Assembly (NCBI GenBank): GCA_009841115.1
Contig: VXML01000095.1
Coordinates: forward strand, 84,008 to 148,007
From: Gemmatimonadota bacterium
Lineage (GTDB): Bacteria > Latescibacterota > UBA2968 > UBA8231
Direction: 5' to 3'
DNA length: 64,000 nucleotides
Position numbers and translations under genes: made by a program. Under the pieces are notes generated by a model, which had not been told where the DNA came from, ran no database searches, and saw nothing but the letters and a program-made list of their open reading frames with translations. Below, one piece after another: positions 17,123 to 25,878 of the stretch (positions are counted from its first letter, which is position 1; every line of letters begins with the position of its first letter).

Positions 17123-19906
17123 TTGAATGTCCGCGGAGCGATTTTAACGATTGGGCTGGCACTGTTGGTCGCGTTCCAAACTGTGCTCCACGCCCAAAAC
17201 TACGGCACTCGCCTAGGGATCCAGCGCGGCGGCGAAGTCAGTTTTGAGCCCCGGGGGCCAGGCGTGCTCTTTGGAGCCCTCGATCCCGCCGTACAGAGGT
17301 GGTACGTTCCCCAAGAGCTCTACTACGAATTCAGGTGGCGCCAGTGGGAGTACTCCAACTACGCCCGCGACCAGTACCAGCGCTATATCAACACCAACCT
17401 AGAAGGCGACTATTTCTACGACTTTTTCGGCAACTATATCAACCGCGGCTGGCTGGTGTACGACTGGCGCCAAGACCAGCCCCAAGAGCTGGGCAGCGGT
17501 ATCTTCAAGGGTAGCCAATTCGAGCAGTTCTTCAGTTCGGTGACCGTAAGCGGCGACTCTAGGGGCCAGTACTCCTACGCCATCACTGTGGGCAACGCGA
17601 TCCGCACCACCCTCACGCCGATGACCTTTTCCAAGCCGAATTTCAACGGAGTCCAGATCGACTTCGCCTCGGACAAATACGCCGCTACCGTGCTGGCCTC
17701 GCGGATCAATGATCCGGCCGTGGGCGTGACCATCAATCCTAGGCGGCAATCCAATTCGACCTCCTTGTTCGGTGGCCGAGCCCTCGCTCAAGTGGGCGAC
17801 TTTATTACTGTGGGCGGGACCATGGTCAACGCCCACAACGCCAATACTGCCTTGGACATGTTTGAAGGCAATCTCCTCGCGGGCAACCTCACCTCGGGTC
17901 AGACCAGTACGCCGGTTACGGCCATAGCTATCGTCCTCAGCGACGACAGTCCCGAGGACGAAGCTGGTGGCGCGGCCCTTTTCAGCCACGATATACGCAT
18001 CAAGAGCCGCGATTTTGAGACGGGTCTAGAGACGGTCTTGACGTTGGACGAGGTGGTGCGCGAAGGAGCGGAGTGGCCGACCGTGTTCGGCGGCTTTCCG
18101 CGCACTGGCTTTTTGGCCGCCGATGGCACCGAGCGAATTATCCTCAATTACGACTTTACGGACCCGGCGTATGTGGGGCCGGATTTAACTACCATAGTCG
18201 AGGTGGAGTTCGACTATGTGCTAGCTAATGACTTCAAGGTCGAAATGTGGTCCAATCTGCAGACTGGTACGCGCCCAGTGCCGCCTCCGCCGCTGACCAA
18301 CCAAGTCATTGAAGAAGCCGAGCCGGTGCTCATCGACATAAGGCGGGCTTCTGGCAATATAAAGGATATATCCAACGCCCAGCGGGTTCTTTTCAACTAC
18401 GGCTTGCCCTCGGCCAACATGGTCGCCGGATTCACTATCGAAGGCAAGAACGTGTGGGGCTTTGATTTCTACGGCGAATGGAACAACAACCTGCGCTATT
18501 TCCAGTACCCGAATGCCGCCCTGTTCAACGCCAACGAAGGACACGAGGTCTCTACGGAGAGCGGTCAGGCCACTATCTTCAATCTGTCCAAAGAAGCCTA
18601 CCCATTTTTTACTTATGGCGAAGCCTATTCGGTGGATGCCGACTATTCGACTTCGGCCTTTGTCTCCCTGCCCGGAGGGGACGTGTTCTACGACGATCCC
18701 ATCCGCTCGGTTTACGAATTTGTCGCCGACAACGACGACCAAGACCGTCGGCCCGACTGGGCTCGGGTAGGCTCGCAGGCCAATGACCGAGAGGTGTTTC
18801 CCGGCTGGGACGAGAACCTCGATTTCATTTCGGACTTCAACCAGAACGACAACCGCTCAGTACCCAACTCCATTCCCGACTACGAAGAGCCGTTTTTGCG
18901 CTATCACGTCGATCGGCCCGAATTCCTCTTTGGCATTGACCTCAACAACAACGGCTGGATCGACCGCTTTGAGGACGACGACTTGGCCGACTATCCCTAC
19001 AAGCCCGACCGGCGCGGTTACAACGTCTTTTTTGGCGTTCACCTCTTACCCGAGGCGCGCTTGCTGGTAGGGCGGCTCGACGAGCGCATGCTCTCGGATG
19101 ATCGGGACAACCAAACCTCGTATGCCATGTTCACCCTCGACAAGGACTATCCCGGTTTCGGGCGGGTACGGGTCTTTGATATGCTCAAGCGGGTCGTGGA
19201 CACGATCCCTGATGACCGGCGAGCACCGCTGCCCTTTCTCGATGCGCCCACGCCGCCGCTGGTGGCGGATATGCTGTTCTTTCCCGATACCTGGATCAAC
19301 ACCGCGTGGCTGGGGGTGGACTACACCGCCATTGCCAATTTCGAGATCGTCAACAAACTCAAATACGAGCGCTACAACCAAGCCCAAGACGAGGCCCGCG
19401 ACATCGATGGCCGGATACTGGCCGGTTCGTCCTCCCTCTTGGGCTTGATCAACAAATTCGAGTACAAGCTGCACCTAGGCCGCTTTCTTCTACAACCTAG
19501 GCTCAAAAGTGAGTACTTCCGTCAAGACGCCTTTGTGCTAGCCGAAGAAGACTTAAAACAATGGACTGGGATTGCCTCGCTTTTGGCTCAAGTGCCCCTA
19601 CTCAACAGCAGCGTAGTTGACTTCGGGGTGGAGTTGGCCCAGTTCAACGAACTGGTACAGCAGGAAGAGGATATGGTCGAGCAGGGCGTCGCCGAAGAGA
19701 CCGGTGATTTGCGCTCTGCGGTTTTTGCGGTGCAGCTAACCAACAACTCGAACTATTTGGGTTACAAGCTGACGACGCAGCTTGGCCTACGTATCGGCCG
19801 CACCTTTACTGAGTTGGTACAGGAGGTCGAGCCCCGGGTCTTCGACAAGCTCACCAAAGGCCGGACCGAGACCACTAGCTTTATCACCATCTACGCTGGA
19901 TTGTAA
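17123..19906 (+). CDS. Large outer-membrane-like beta protein with acidic Ca-loop-like segments (paralogue 1)
   Basis: 927 residues from a TTG start at 17123. GGGAGG at 17109-17115 is well placed and the signal peptide (to HAQN, about residue 25) begins there. The N-terminal domain has aromatic-rich strands (WEYSNYARDQYQRYIN, RGWLVYDWRQ). Residues about 530-620 carry acidic loops: DNDDQDRRPDW, FPGWDENLDFISDFNQND and GIDLNNNGWIDRFEDDD, the last close to an EF-hand-like loop. The C-terminal third alternates aromatic and polar residues (INKFEYKLHLGRFLLQPRLK) and ends FITIYAGL, as expected for strands of an outer-membrane barrel. I cannot assign a named family. The next gene is a full-length paralogue. 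Confidence 0.6.
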   Translation: MNVRGAILTIGLALLVAFQTVLHAQNYGTRLGIQRGGEVSFEPRGPGVLFGALDPAVQRWYVPQELYYEFRWRQWEYSNYARDQYQRYINTNLEGDYFYDFFGNYINRGWLVYDWRQDQPQELGSGIFKGSQFEQFFSSVTVSGDSRGQYSYAITVGNAIRTTLTPMTFSKPNFNGVQIDFASDKYAATVLASRINDPAVGVTINPRRQSNSTSLFGGRALAQVGDFITVGGTMVNAHNANTALDMFEGNLLAGNLTSGQTSTPVTAIAIVLSDDSPEDEAGGAALFSHDIRIKSRDFETGLETVLTLDEVVREGAEWPTVFGGFPRTGFLAADGTERIILNYDFTDPAYVGPDLTTIVEVEFDYVLANDFKVEMWSNLQTGTRPVPPPPLTNQVIEEAEPVLIDIRRASGNIKDISNAQRVLFNYGLPSANMVAGFTIEGKNVWGFDFYGEWNNNLRYFQYPNAALFNANEGHEVSTESGQATIFNLSKEAYPFFTYGEAYSVDADYSTSAFVSLPGGDVFYDDPIRSVYEFVADNDDQDRRPDWARVGSQANDREVFPGWDENLDFISDFNQNDNRSVPNSIPDYEEPFLRYHVDRPEFLFGIDLNNNGWIDRFEDDDLADYPYKPDRRGYNVFFGVHLLPEARLLVGRLDERMLSDDRDNQTSYAMFTLDKDYPGFGRVRVFDMLKRVVDTIPDDRRAPLPFLDAPTPPLVADMLFFPDTWINTAWLGVDYTAIANFEIVNKLKYERYNQAQDEARDIDGRILAGSSSLLGLINKFEYKLHLGRFLLQPRLKSEYFRQDAFVLAEEDLKQWTGIASLLAQVPLLNSSVVDFGVELAQFNELVQQEEDMVEQGVAEETGDLRSAVFAVQLTNNSNYLGYKLTTQLGLRIGRTFTELVQEVEPRVFDKLTKGRTETTSFITIYAGL

Positions 19907-19910
19907 TGGG

Positions 19911-22805
19911 ATGAGGGTGCGTTACATCACATTGGTTGCTCTGGCCGGGTTGAGTCTGTGGGGGGTGGCCGCTGCCCAAGTTGACTATGGGGGTCGACTG
20001 GGGGATCGGGTGGGAGACCGCGTCATTTACCACGTGCCCGGTGTGACTACTTATATGGAGGCGCTGGATCCGACTGTGCAGCGCTGGTACATACCGGCCC
20101 CCCTGTTTGGCGAATTTGGCCGCAATCAGTGGGAGTACACCAACTACGCCCGCCAAGCCCACAGGCGCTATATCAACCCCGCAGCAGAGGGTGACCTCTT
20201 CTACGATCCCTTCGGTCGCCTCATTACGCGAGGCTGGCTAGTGTACGACTGGCGCCAGACAAAACCGCTGATCGCCGAGAGCTCCTCCGTCAGAAAAGGT
20301 GCCCCGTACAACAACTGGTTTAGCCGCTTAGTCGTATCTGGCGACACCAAGGGGCAGTACCGCTATTCGATTATGGTCGGAGACGAGATATGGACTACCC
20401 TAACGCCGATGACCTTCCGCAAGGCGGGGTTCAACGGGGTAGTAACCGACTTTGCTTCAGACCGCTTTCGCGCCACGGGGCTTTTTTCGCGGATCTCGTT
20501 TCCGCTCCTTTCGGGGGGCACTGCGCGCTTCCAGTACGCGACTAACCTCACCGCGGGCCGGATCGAAGCCGATTTGAGCGATTCTTTTACGTTGGGGATG
20601 AACTTCGTCAACAGCCACAACAATACGGGCAGCAATGAGAGCTTCCAAGGGAATGTGTTCAAGGGTGCCCTGACGGCGGGGCAACTGGCCCAGCGGGTTG
20701 ATCTGCTCTTGGTGCGACTCTCGGACGACTCGCCGGAAGACGGAGAGGGCGGAGCCGTCTTGGTTAGCGAGGAGATCGAGATCCGCACTACCCTGAGCCG
20801 TCAGGAGATGATTGGGGACCAGCTAGTTCACGTGGAGCGGGATACCGTCGTCCTCAGCAGTAGTATCGGCTTTAGACCGACCATTGCGGGGGGGAGGATA
20901 GACCGGGGGTTTCTAACGGCTGATGGTGCGGACCAGATCGTTTTACAATATCCCTTGGCCCCTAGGGAAACGGCCGGGGAAGAGGGAACTTTGCGAGCGC
21001 TCTTCCAGCAACACCTAGATCTCACCTTATCTGAAGCTGAAGCTGCGATTAGCGCCATTCGAGACGTGCGCTTCCGCCTCGTGCTAGCCAATGATTACCG
21101 CGTCGAGGTTAGTTCCAATAGGCAGACGGACGAGTTTAACGTGCCTCAATTTTTACCCGTGGCGCGGGCCGATGGCAATATCAAGAACCAGCTAAATCAG
21201 CGCGAGGTCGTCTTCGACTATGGGCTACCTACGGCCAATCAGATCGTCGGTCTGACGGCCGAGGTGCGGGATTTTCACGGCTTTGATTTTTACGGAGAAA
21301 TAAACCTCAATACCCAGTACCGAAAATATCCCAGCATAGGGCGCGATTCCCACCGTGCGATCAGCGGCATTGAGGGGGATCCCCATGAAGTAGGATGGTT
21401 GGTCAATTTGGCCTTCCGGGAGGGGCCTTGGAGCTTTAGGGGCGAGGGATTTGGTATGGAAGATGGGTATCGCACCGGCGTCCTGACTGTCAATCGAGAC
21501 GGAGTATCGGACTACGCTCCCGAGGCCGTCAACCTGCACTACGAGTTTGTAGATGACAACGACGACAACGACCGACAGCCCGACTGGCTGCGGGTGGGCG
21601 AGGGCAGCTTTGTCCCCACCGAGCGCCGCAGCGCAATCGAGGTGCGCGGCGTGGCCGATCCAGCGGTTTTCCCTGGTTATGACGAGAATCGCGACTTCAT
21701 ATCGGACTTCAACCAGAATAGCACCATTGATCGAGTGAATTTTTTCCCTGACTACGACGAGCCTTTTTTGCGCTATGCCGCGGATCGCCCAGAATTTCTC
21801 TTCGGTATTGATCTCAACAACAATGGGTGGGTGGAGCGCTTTGAGAACGACCAAGAGCCGGACTATCCCTACAAGCGAGACCACTGGGGTTACAATGTCT
21901 TCGGCGGGCTCGAGGTGGCACCGGGTATCCAGCTACGGGTGGGTCAGTTGCGGCAAACCCGCTTGGCGAGCGATCGCCGCAACCTGACTAGCTATGGAAT
22001 GTTCATCTTGGAACAGAGTGGGTCGCGGTGGGGTCGTCTGCGGATTTTCGACATGATTAAGAAGGCCGAGGACGAGATCGCCGACCATTTGGTCCAGTGG
22101 ATCATTCCTAGAAGCACATTCGGCGCAGCAGCCGAGTCGGCAGGCAGCAATGTGCCGGTATTGGATCCCTTGGCTGCGGAGGATACTTGGATCAACACTT
22201 TTTACGCCGACTGGGAGTACTCTAGCCCGCGTTTGTGGCGGACTCTGCATCGCTTCAAATGGGAGACTTGGCGGCAGCGCGACGCACCGGACGAGGTTGG
22301 CGATTCTGGAGTGTCCTTTGACCCGCTGGGCCCTGAGGGGCGCAACGGGCGACGGACCTCGGGCTTTATCGGGCTAATTAATAAGATAGAATACGTCTTT
22401 TACTGGCGGTCGCTGAGTTTCAGGCCCAAACTCAAGAGCGAATTCCTGCGCGAGGTGCCCTTTAGCCGAGCCTTTGACGAGCGGCGCTCTTGGGACGGCA
22501 TTTTCTTCTTTGTCGGCAGCGTTCCAGTGTTTGAGACCTCTGAGTTCGAGTTCGGCTTGGAACAGCGCTCTTTCTTCGACCTTGAAGGAAGAGAAGACGA
22601 ACTGGCAACCGGGCTATTCACTGGGGATTTTCGCGGCTCGGTTTTGGCGTTGCAACTGACCAATACCAGCCAATATCTCGGCTATGAGCTAACCACTCAG
22701 GTAGGCATCCGACTCGATCGCCGCTCGTTGGAGGTTGTTGATCGGAGCCGAGAGATCGAGACTTCGGGCTTGAGCTTTCTGTCGATTATCGCCGGCTTAA
22801 AGTGA
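19911..22805 (+). CDS. Large outer-membrane-like beta protein with acidic Ca-loop-like segments (paralogue 2)
   Basis: 964 residues from ATG 19911, four bases after the stop of paralogue 1. The frame is open further upstream, but that part overlaps the previous gene and the signal peptide (MRVRYITLV...AAAQ) begins here. Shared blocks with paralogue 1 run throughout: LDPTVQRWYIP, QWEYTNYARQ, RGWLVYDWRQ, TPMTFRKAGFNGV, LSDDSPED, DNDDNDRQPDW, YDENRDFISDFNQN, GIDLNNNGWVERFEND and INKIEYVFYWR. It ends FLSIIAGLK. The pair therefore arose by tandem duplication and both copies were kept. Outer-membrane localisation is inferred; a channel, receptor or translocon role for the neighbouring secreted proteins is possible. 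Confidence 0.6.
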   Translation: MRVRYITLVALAGLSLWGVAAAQVDYGGRLGDRVGDRVIYHVPGVTTYMEALDPTVQRWYIPAPLFGEFGRNQWEYTNYARQAHRRYINPAAEGDLFYDPFGRLITRGWLVYDWRQTKPLIAESSSVRKGAPYNNWFSRLVVSGDTKGQYRYSIMVGDEIWTTLTPMTFRKAGFNGVVTDFASDRFRATGLFSRISFPLLSGGTARFQYATNLTAGRIEADLSDSFTLGMNFVNSHNNTGSNESFQGNVFKGALTAGQLAQRVDLLLVRLSDDSPEDGEGGAVLVSEEIEIRTTLSRQEMIGDQLVHVERDTVVLSSSIGFRPTIAGGRIDRGFLTADGADQIVLQYPLAPRETAGEEGTLRALFQQHLDLTLSEAEAAISAIRDVRFRLVLANDYRVEVSSNRQTDEFNVPQFLPVARADGNIKNQLNQREVVFDYGLPTANQIVGLTAEVRDFHGFDFYGEINLNTQYRKYPSIGRDSHRAISGIEGDPHEVGWLVNLAFREGPWSFRGEGFGMEDGYRTGVLTVNRDGVSDYAPEAVNLHYEFVDDNDDNDRQPDWLRVGEGSFVPTERRSAIEVRGVADPAVFPGYDENRDFISDFNQNSTIDRVNFFPDYDEPFLRYAADRPEFLFGIDLNNNGWVERFENDQEPDYPYKRDHWGYNVFGGLEVAPGIQLRVGQLRQTRLASDRRNLTSYGMFILEQSGSRWGRLRIFDMIKKAEDEIADHLVQWIIPRSTFGAAAESAGSNVPVLDPLAAEDTWINTFYADWEYSSPRLWRTLHRFKWETWRQRDAPDEVGDSGVSFDPLGPEGRNGRRTSGFIGLINKIEYVFYWRSLSFRPKLKSEFLREVPFSRAFDERRSWDGIFFFVGSVPVFETSEFEFGLEQRSFFDLEGREDELATGLFTGDFRGSVLALQLTNTSQYLGYELTTQVGIRLDRRSLEVVDRSREIETSGLSFLSIIAGLK

Positions 22806-22812
22806 TTTTTGC

Positions 22813-22841
22813 TTGACCTTATAGTCTATTTTTATTAATTA
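22813..22841 (+). promoter_or_regulatory. Possible promoter in an AT-rich leader
   Basis: TTGACC at 22813-22818 is a good -35-like box. The -10 choice in the following AT-rich run (TATTTTTATTAATTA) is ambiguous. The 99-base gap is strikingly AT-rich in a GC-rich region and ends in a strong ribosome-binding site, which suggests an independent transcript for the gene at 22905. Confidence 0.3.
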
Positions 22842-22904
22842 CAGAGCGTAGAAATCAAGTACATAAACCTTCAAAACCTCACACCTCTAAGAAGGAGGGT
22901 CGCT

Positions 22905-23825
22905 TTGAAGAAAGTTTTGTCTGTCTTATTTACCCCTGTGCTTTTGCTCGGCCTAAGCACCCAAGCACAAGCTCACGATCCGCCCGATTTTATCGGTGCA
23001 GTGTGGCAATGGCCCGAGACTCACCTGCCGGTCTTAGATGCCGATCTGAGTGAATGGGATATCATTCCCGAGGAATTTTGGATCACCGAGCAGAGCGTCG
23101 TACAGAGCACGGCCCGGACGTGGATCTACACCGGCGATCTGGACGTATCCTCGATTTCCTTCCGCTGGATTCCCACTTGGAACGAGGAAACCAACCGCAT
23201 CTACTGGGCCTACGAGCGCTTCGACGACAAGTACCAGTTGGGCAACGAGTCGGTCGAAACGACTGTAGATGCCGATCACTCGGGCGGCTCCTTCTGGGAT
23301 CTGGAAGGCCAGACCGACGAGGAGAAGGCACGCCAGCGCGGTCGTCATGCCCAAATCAGCCACTATTGGTTCGACAATGGCCAAGCCCGCGAGGGAGAGT
23401 GGAATTGGTTTTGGATGACCCAAGCTACTTGGTACGACACGCCGCCGTACTCCGATCACTCCTATTGGTTTAGTGGCACGGCTCCCAATTCCTTTGAGGA
23501 GATGCGCCAACGGGCCGAATGGTGGAGCGTCTATTGGGACGACTTCAATTGGGAAGATCCCGCCGGAAGCGTCCTCCACGACTTCGAGCAGGACGAGATC
23601 ATCGGCCTTACAGGGCACGTCTTCGATACCGATGCCGAGCTAGCCGACGATTGTAACTGCCATTCGCGCTGGGCCCTCAGTCCCAATGTCGAATCCTTCG
23701 GCGATGCCGATTTCTTGGCCGACTGGGTAATGCTGGGCGTTGACGAGTCCGCCTTTGAAGGTATCGCGCCCACATCTGTTGAAGACAACACTTGGGGCCA
23801 GATCAAGGCTTCATTCGGCAAATAA
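22905..23825 (+). CDS. Secreted CBM9-like protein, unknown ligand
   Basis: 306 residues from a TTG start with GAAGGAGGG 8-10 bases upstream. The signal peptide ends AQA|HDP (residue 23). The segment LDADLSEWD at 44-52 is the typical opening strand of family 9 carbohydrate-binding modules and related cytochrome-b-type ligand domains. The rest is very rich in Trp and acidic residues (WFDNG, EWNWFWMTQATWYD, WWSVYWDDFNWED). A CNCH tetrad near residue 247 is one residue too short for a c-type haem motif. The gene has its own AT-rich leader and a terminator-like hairpin after the stop, so it is probably a single, possibly well-expressed, gene. Binding of sugars or aromatics is inferred. Confidence 0.65.
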   Translation: MKKVLSVLFTPVLLLGLSTQAQAHDPPDFIGAVWQWPETHLPVLDADLSEWDIIPEEFWITEQSVVQSTARTWIYTGDLDVSSISFRWIPTWNEETNRIYWAYERFDDKYQLGNESVETTVDADHSGGSFWDLEGQTDEEKARQRGRHAQISHYWFDNGQAREGEWNWFWMTQATWYDTPPYSDHSYWFSGTAPNSFEEMRQRAEWWSVYWDDFNWEDPAGSVLHDFEQDEIIGLTGHVFDTDAELADDCNCHSRWALSPNVESFGDADFLADWVMLGVDESAFEGIAPTSVEDNTWGQIKASFGK

Positions 23826-23857
23826 GCGGTTCTTGAGTCGTATAAGCGCCTCATAAA

Positions 23858-23890
23858 GGAGGGGGGGAATTCTATTCCCTCCCTTCTTTT
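23858..23890 (+). terminator. Rho-independent terminator
   Basis: GGAGGGGGGGAA pairs imperfectly with TTCCCTCC around a TCTA loop and is followed by CTTCTTTTATTT. It lies about 30 bases after the stop of the CBM9-like gene. Confidence 0.6.
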
Positions 23891-23930
23891 ATTTACTATC
23901 TGGATCATCTACCGGTGTAGGAGGTAGATA

Positions 23931-25853
23931 ATGAGAGGGAATTTGCTGCGACTTTTGGCGGTTGCTCTAGTAGGGAGCTTTTGCTATGGGCTAGCTGCGG
24001 TCGAGGCGCTCACCGTGTATCGCATTGGCGGCGAGGACTTGCCACCGCCGGAAGTGGAAGGGGACTTTGAGTTTGTCCAGTTATCTTGGGCTGATGTGGA
24101 CGAAAAACAGCTCGGTGGGATAGACCTCTTGGAGGTCGCGACCCATTCTATTGAACCTCAGCGCCTAGATCCCGCCGTCAATCTGACGCCGCTGATCCGG
24201 GAACGGGGCGGCGGCATACGCTCGAACAATTCCTACGGTTGGCAATCAGAAGCTCTCTTAGACTTCTTGATGGACGGCGATCTGACCACTGCTTATTTGG
24301 GAAGTGGCCGCAGCCAGTCGGCCGACTGCTCGCCGTGCAAGAAGGGCATCTGGTTTGAGTTGAACGGACTGTTTCCCATCCGGCGCATCAAAATTTCTAC
24401 CACGGAGCGCTTTGCCCACCAGCGCTTCATCGAGGTGTTTGAGATAGGAACCAACGACGGCGATTCCCGCAAAAAGGGAACCCGAGAAGGGCAATACCAT
24501 TGGCGCGGGGCCTTTCTCGATTACGATGTCGTGTTCTCGGTCGCCAATAATTTGGAACCTTTTCTCGATTTGGAACTGCCCGACCGGCCCATTGCCGAAA
24601 TTCTTTTTAAGGCACCAGTTGGCAATTGGGAGATCGCCGAATTTGAAATTTTTGGGGATGGTTTTGCCTCGCAGGCCAGCTATGTATCCAATGTCATTGA
24701 CTTGGGTATGGCTTCTAGTTTGGGCGAATTGACTTGGTCGGGCAGCCGAGATCAGGGCGCAACGGTCAATCTGAGTATGCGCAGCGGCGACGACACGGAC
24801 CCCAATTTCTACTGGCGCTTTACGTTCAGGGGCGATGAGCGCTCTCGCTTTGCAACCAGCGGCGAACCACTCACTCTGGACCGCTATAACAGACTGGAGG
24901 CAGGCGAGAAAGCCGGGATCAGCCCGGACAACGAAAGTTGGGAGTTCTGGACGCCGCCGCTCGACTTCGACAGAGGTCATTCCGAATTGGTGGGTTTGCG
25001 GCCTCGGCGCTACTTGCAGTTCAAGGCGGACTTCCTCTCGGAGCGGGCCCTTGCGGCCGGACGCATGGAGTACTTGCAGTTTAACGTCTCTCAACCCCCG
25101 GTGGCCAGCCAAGTACTGGCCGAGATCGTGCCGCACCAAGTCGAGGTGGGCGAGGTCGTCCAATTCGTCTACAAAATCCTGCCCAACTTAGAGCAGAATG
25201 ATCTCGGCTTCGACAGCATTGAGATCGACACCCCCATAGAGGTCACGAGCATTGACGCAGTGTACATCGGCGGCGAAGAACAGGATTTTACCATCGCGGA
25301 AAGGGACGCGAAGAGCTTTGTGGTACGAGTACCGCGAATCGATCTCAACCGCACGGGCGAGTTGGTTGAGGTCGAATTTCAGGCCGAGGTTTTTCAGGTG
25401 GGCACGGTGTTTTCGGGCCGGGTCTTCGACAGCCAACTTCCCCATGAAGTGCGCCAGCGCATCACTGCGGGGAACGCCGATGATCTGGCCGAGAGCAATA
25501 CCCTGAGCGTGGGGTTGAGTACGGTGGCCAATCCGGCGGTCAAGGCATTGTGGCTCTCGCCGCCGCTTTTTACCCCCAACGGGGATGGTGTCAACGATGT
25601 GCTACAGATTGAATACGATCTGGTAAATCTCAGCGGTGCTGTGCCTGTGACGATTGACCTCTACAATCTGGCGGGAGTGAAGCGATGCGAGGTGGCTCAT
25701 AGTACAGCGGCTAGTGGCCGGTTTTCGGCTACTTGGGAGGGCGTAGATGATGCGGGCAACTTGCTACCCCCTGGACTCTATCTCTTGCGTCTTGAAGTGG
25801 ATTCGGACAAGACCAAGGATGTCGAAGTCGCGGTCGTGCGGCTGGTTTATTAA
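23931..25853 (+). CDS. Secreted surface protein: discoidin-like domain plus TPNGDG/FlgD-like Ig tail (short form)
   Basis: 640 residues. GGAGGT lies 7 bases before the ATG. The signal peptide runs to about residue 27 (AAVEA|LTV). Residues about 100-250 form the discoidin-like domain (LDFLMDGDLTTAYLG...IWFELNGLFPIRRIKIS...IAEFEIFGDG). A CSPC pair at about 133-136 is unusual for the family. TPNGDG at 548 opens the FlgD-like Ig domain (YNLAGVKR, WEGVDDAGN, PPGLY), ending VVRLVY. It is nearest to the protein at 14780 in the stretch ASYVSNVIDLG and the SPPLFTPNGDG block. The parvulin gene begins 25 bases downstream, suggesting co-transcription of a surface protein with a periplasmic foldase. Confidence 0.75.
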   Translation: MRGNLLRLLAVALVGSFCYGLAAVEALTVYRIGGEDLPPPEVEGDFEFVQLSWADVDEKQLGGIDLLEVATHSIEPQRLDPAVNLTPLIRERGGGIRSNNSYGWQSEALLDFLMDGDLTTAYLGSGRSQSADCSPCKKGIWFELNGLFPIRRIKISTTERFAHQRFIEVFEIGTNDGDSRKKGTREGQYHWRGAFLDYDVVFSVANNLEPFLDLELPDRPIAEILFKAPVGNWEIAEFEIFGDGFASQASYVSNVIDLGMASSLGELTWSGSRDQGATVNLSMRSGDDTDPNFYWRFTFRGDERSRFATSGEPLTLDRYNRLEAGEKAGISPDNESWEFWTPPLDFDRGHSELVGLRPRRYLQFKADFLSERALAAGRMEYLQFNVSQPPVASQVLAEIVPHQVEVGEVVQFVYKILPNLEQNDLGFDSIEIDTPIEVTSIDAVYIGGEEQDFTIAERDAKSFVVRVPRIDLNRTGELVEVEFQAEVFQVGTVFSGRVFDSQLPHEVRQRITAGNADDLAESNTLSVGLSTVANPAVKALWLSPPLFTPNGDGVNDVLQIEYDLVNLSGAVPVTIDLYNLAGVKRCEVAHSTAASGRFSATWEGVDDAGNLLPPGLYLLRLEVDSDKTKDVEVAVVRLVY

Positions 25854-25878
25854 CCCTACAAACTATGGTTTTAGATTT

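Noticed and set aside
19782..19910. Extension of the second barrel-like protein upstream of ATG 19911
   Set aside because: It overlaps the end of the previous gene in another frame and removes the signal peptide from the N-terminus.
23643..23655. CNCH in the CBM9-like protein as a c-type haem site
   Set aside because: The motif needs CxxCH; here only one residue lies between the two cysteines and no second copy is present.
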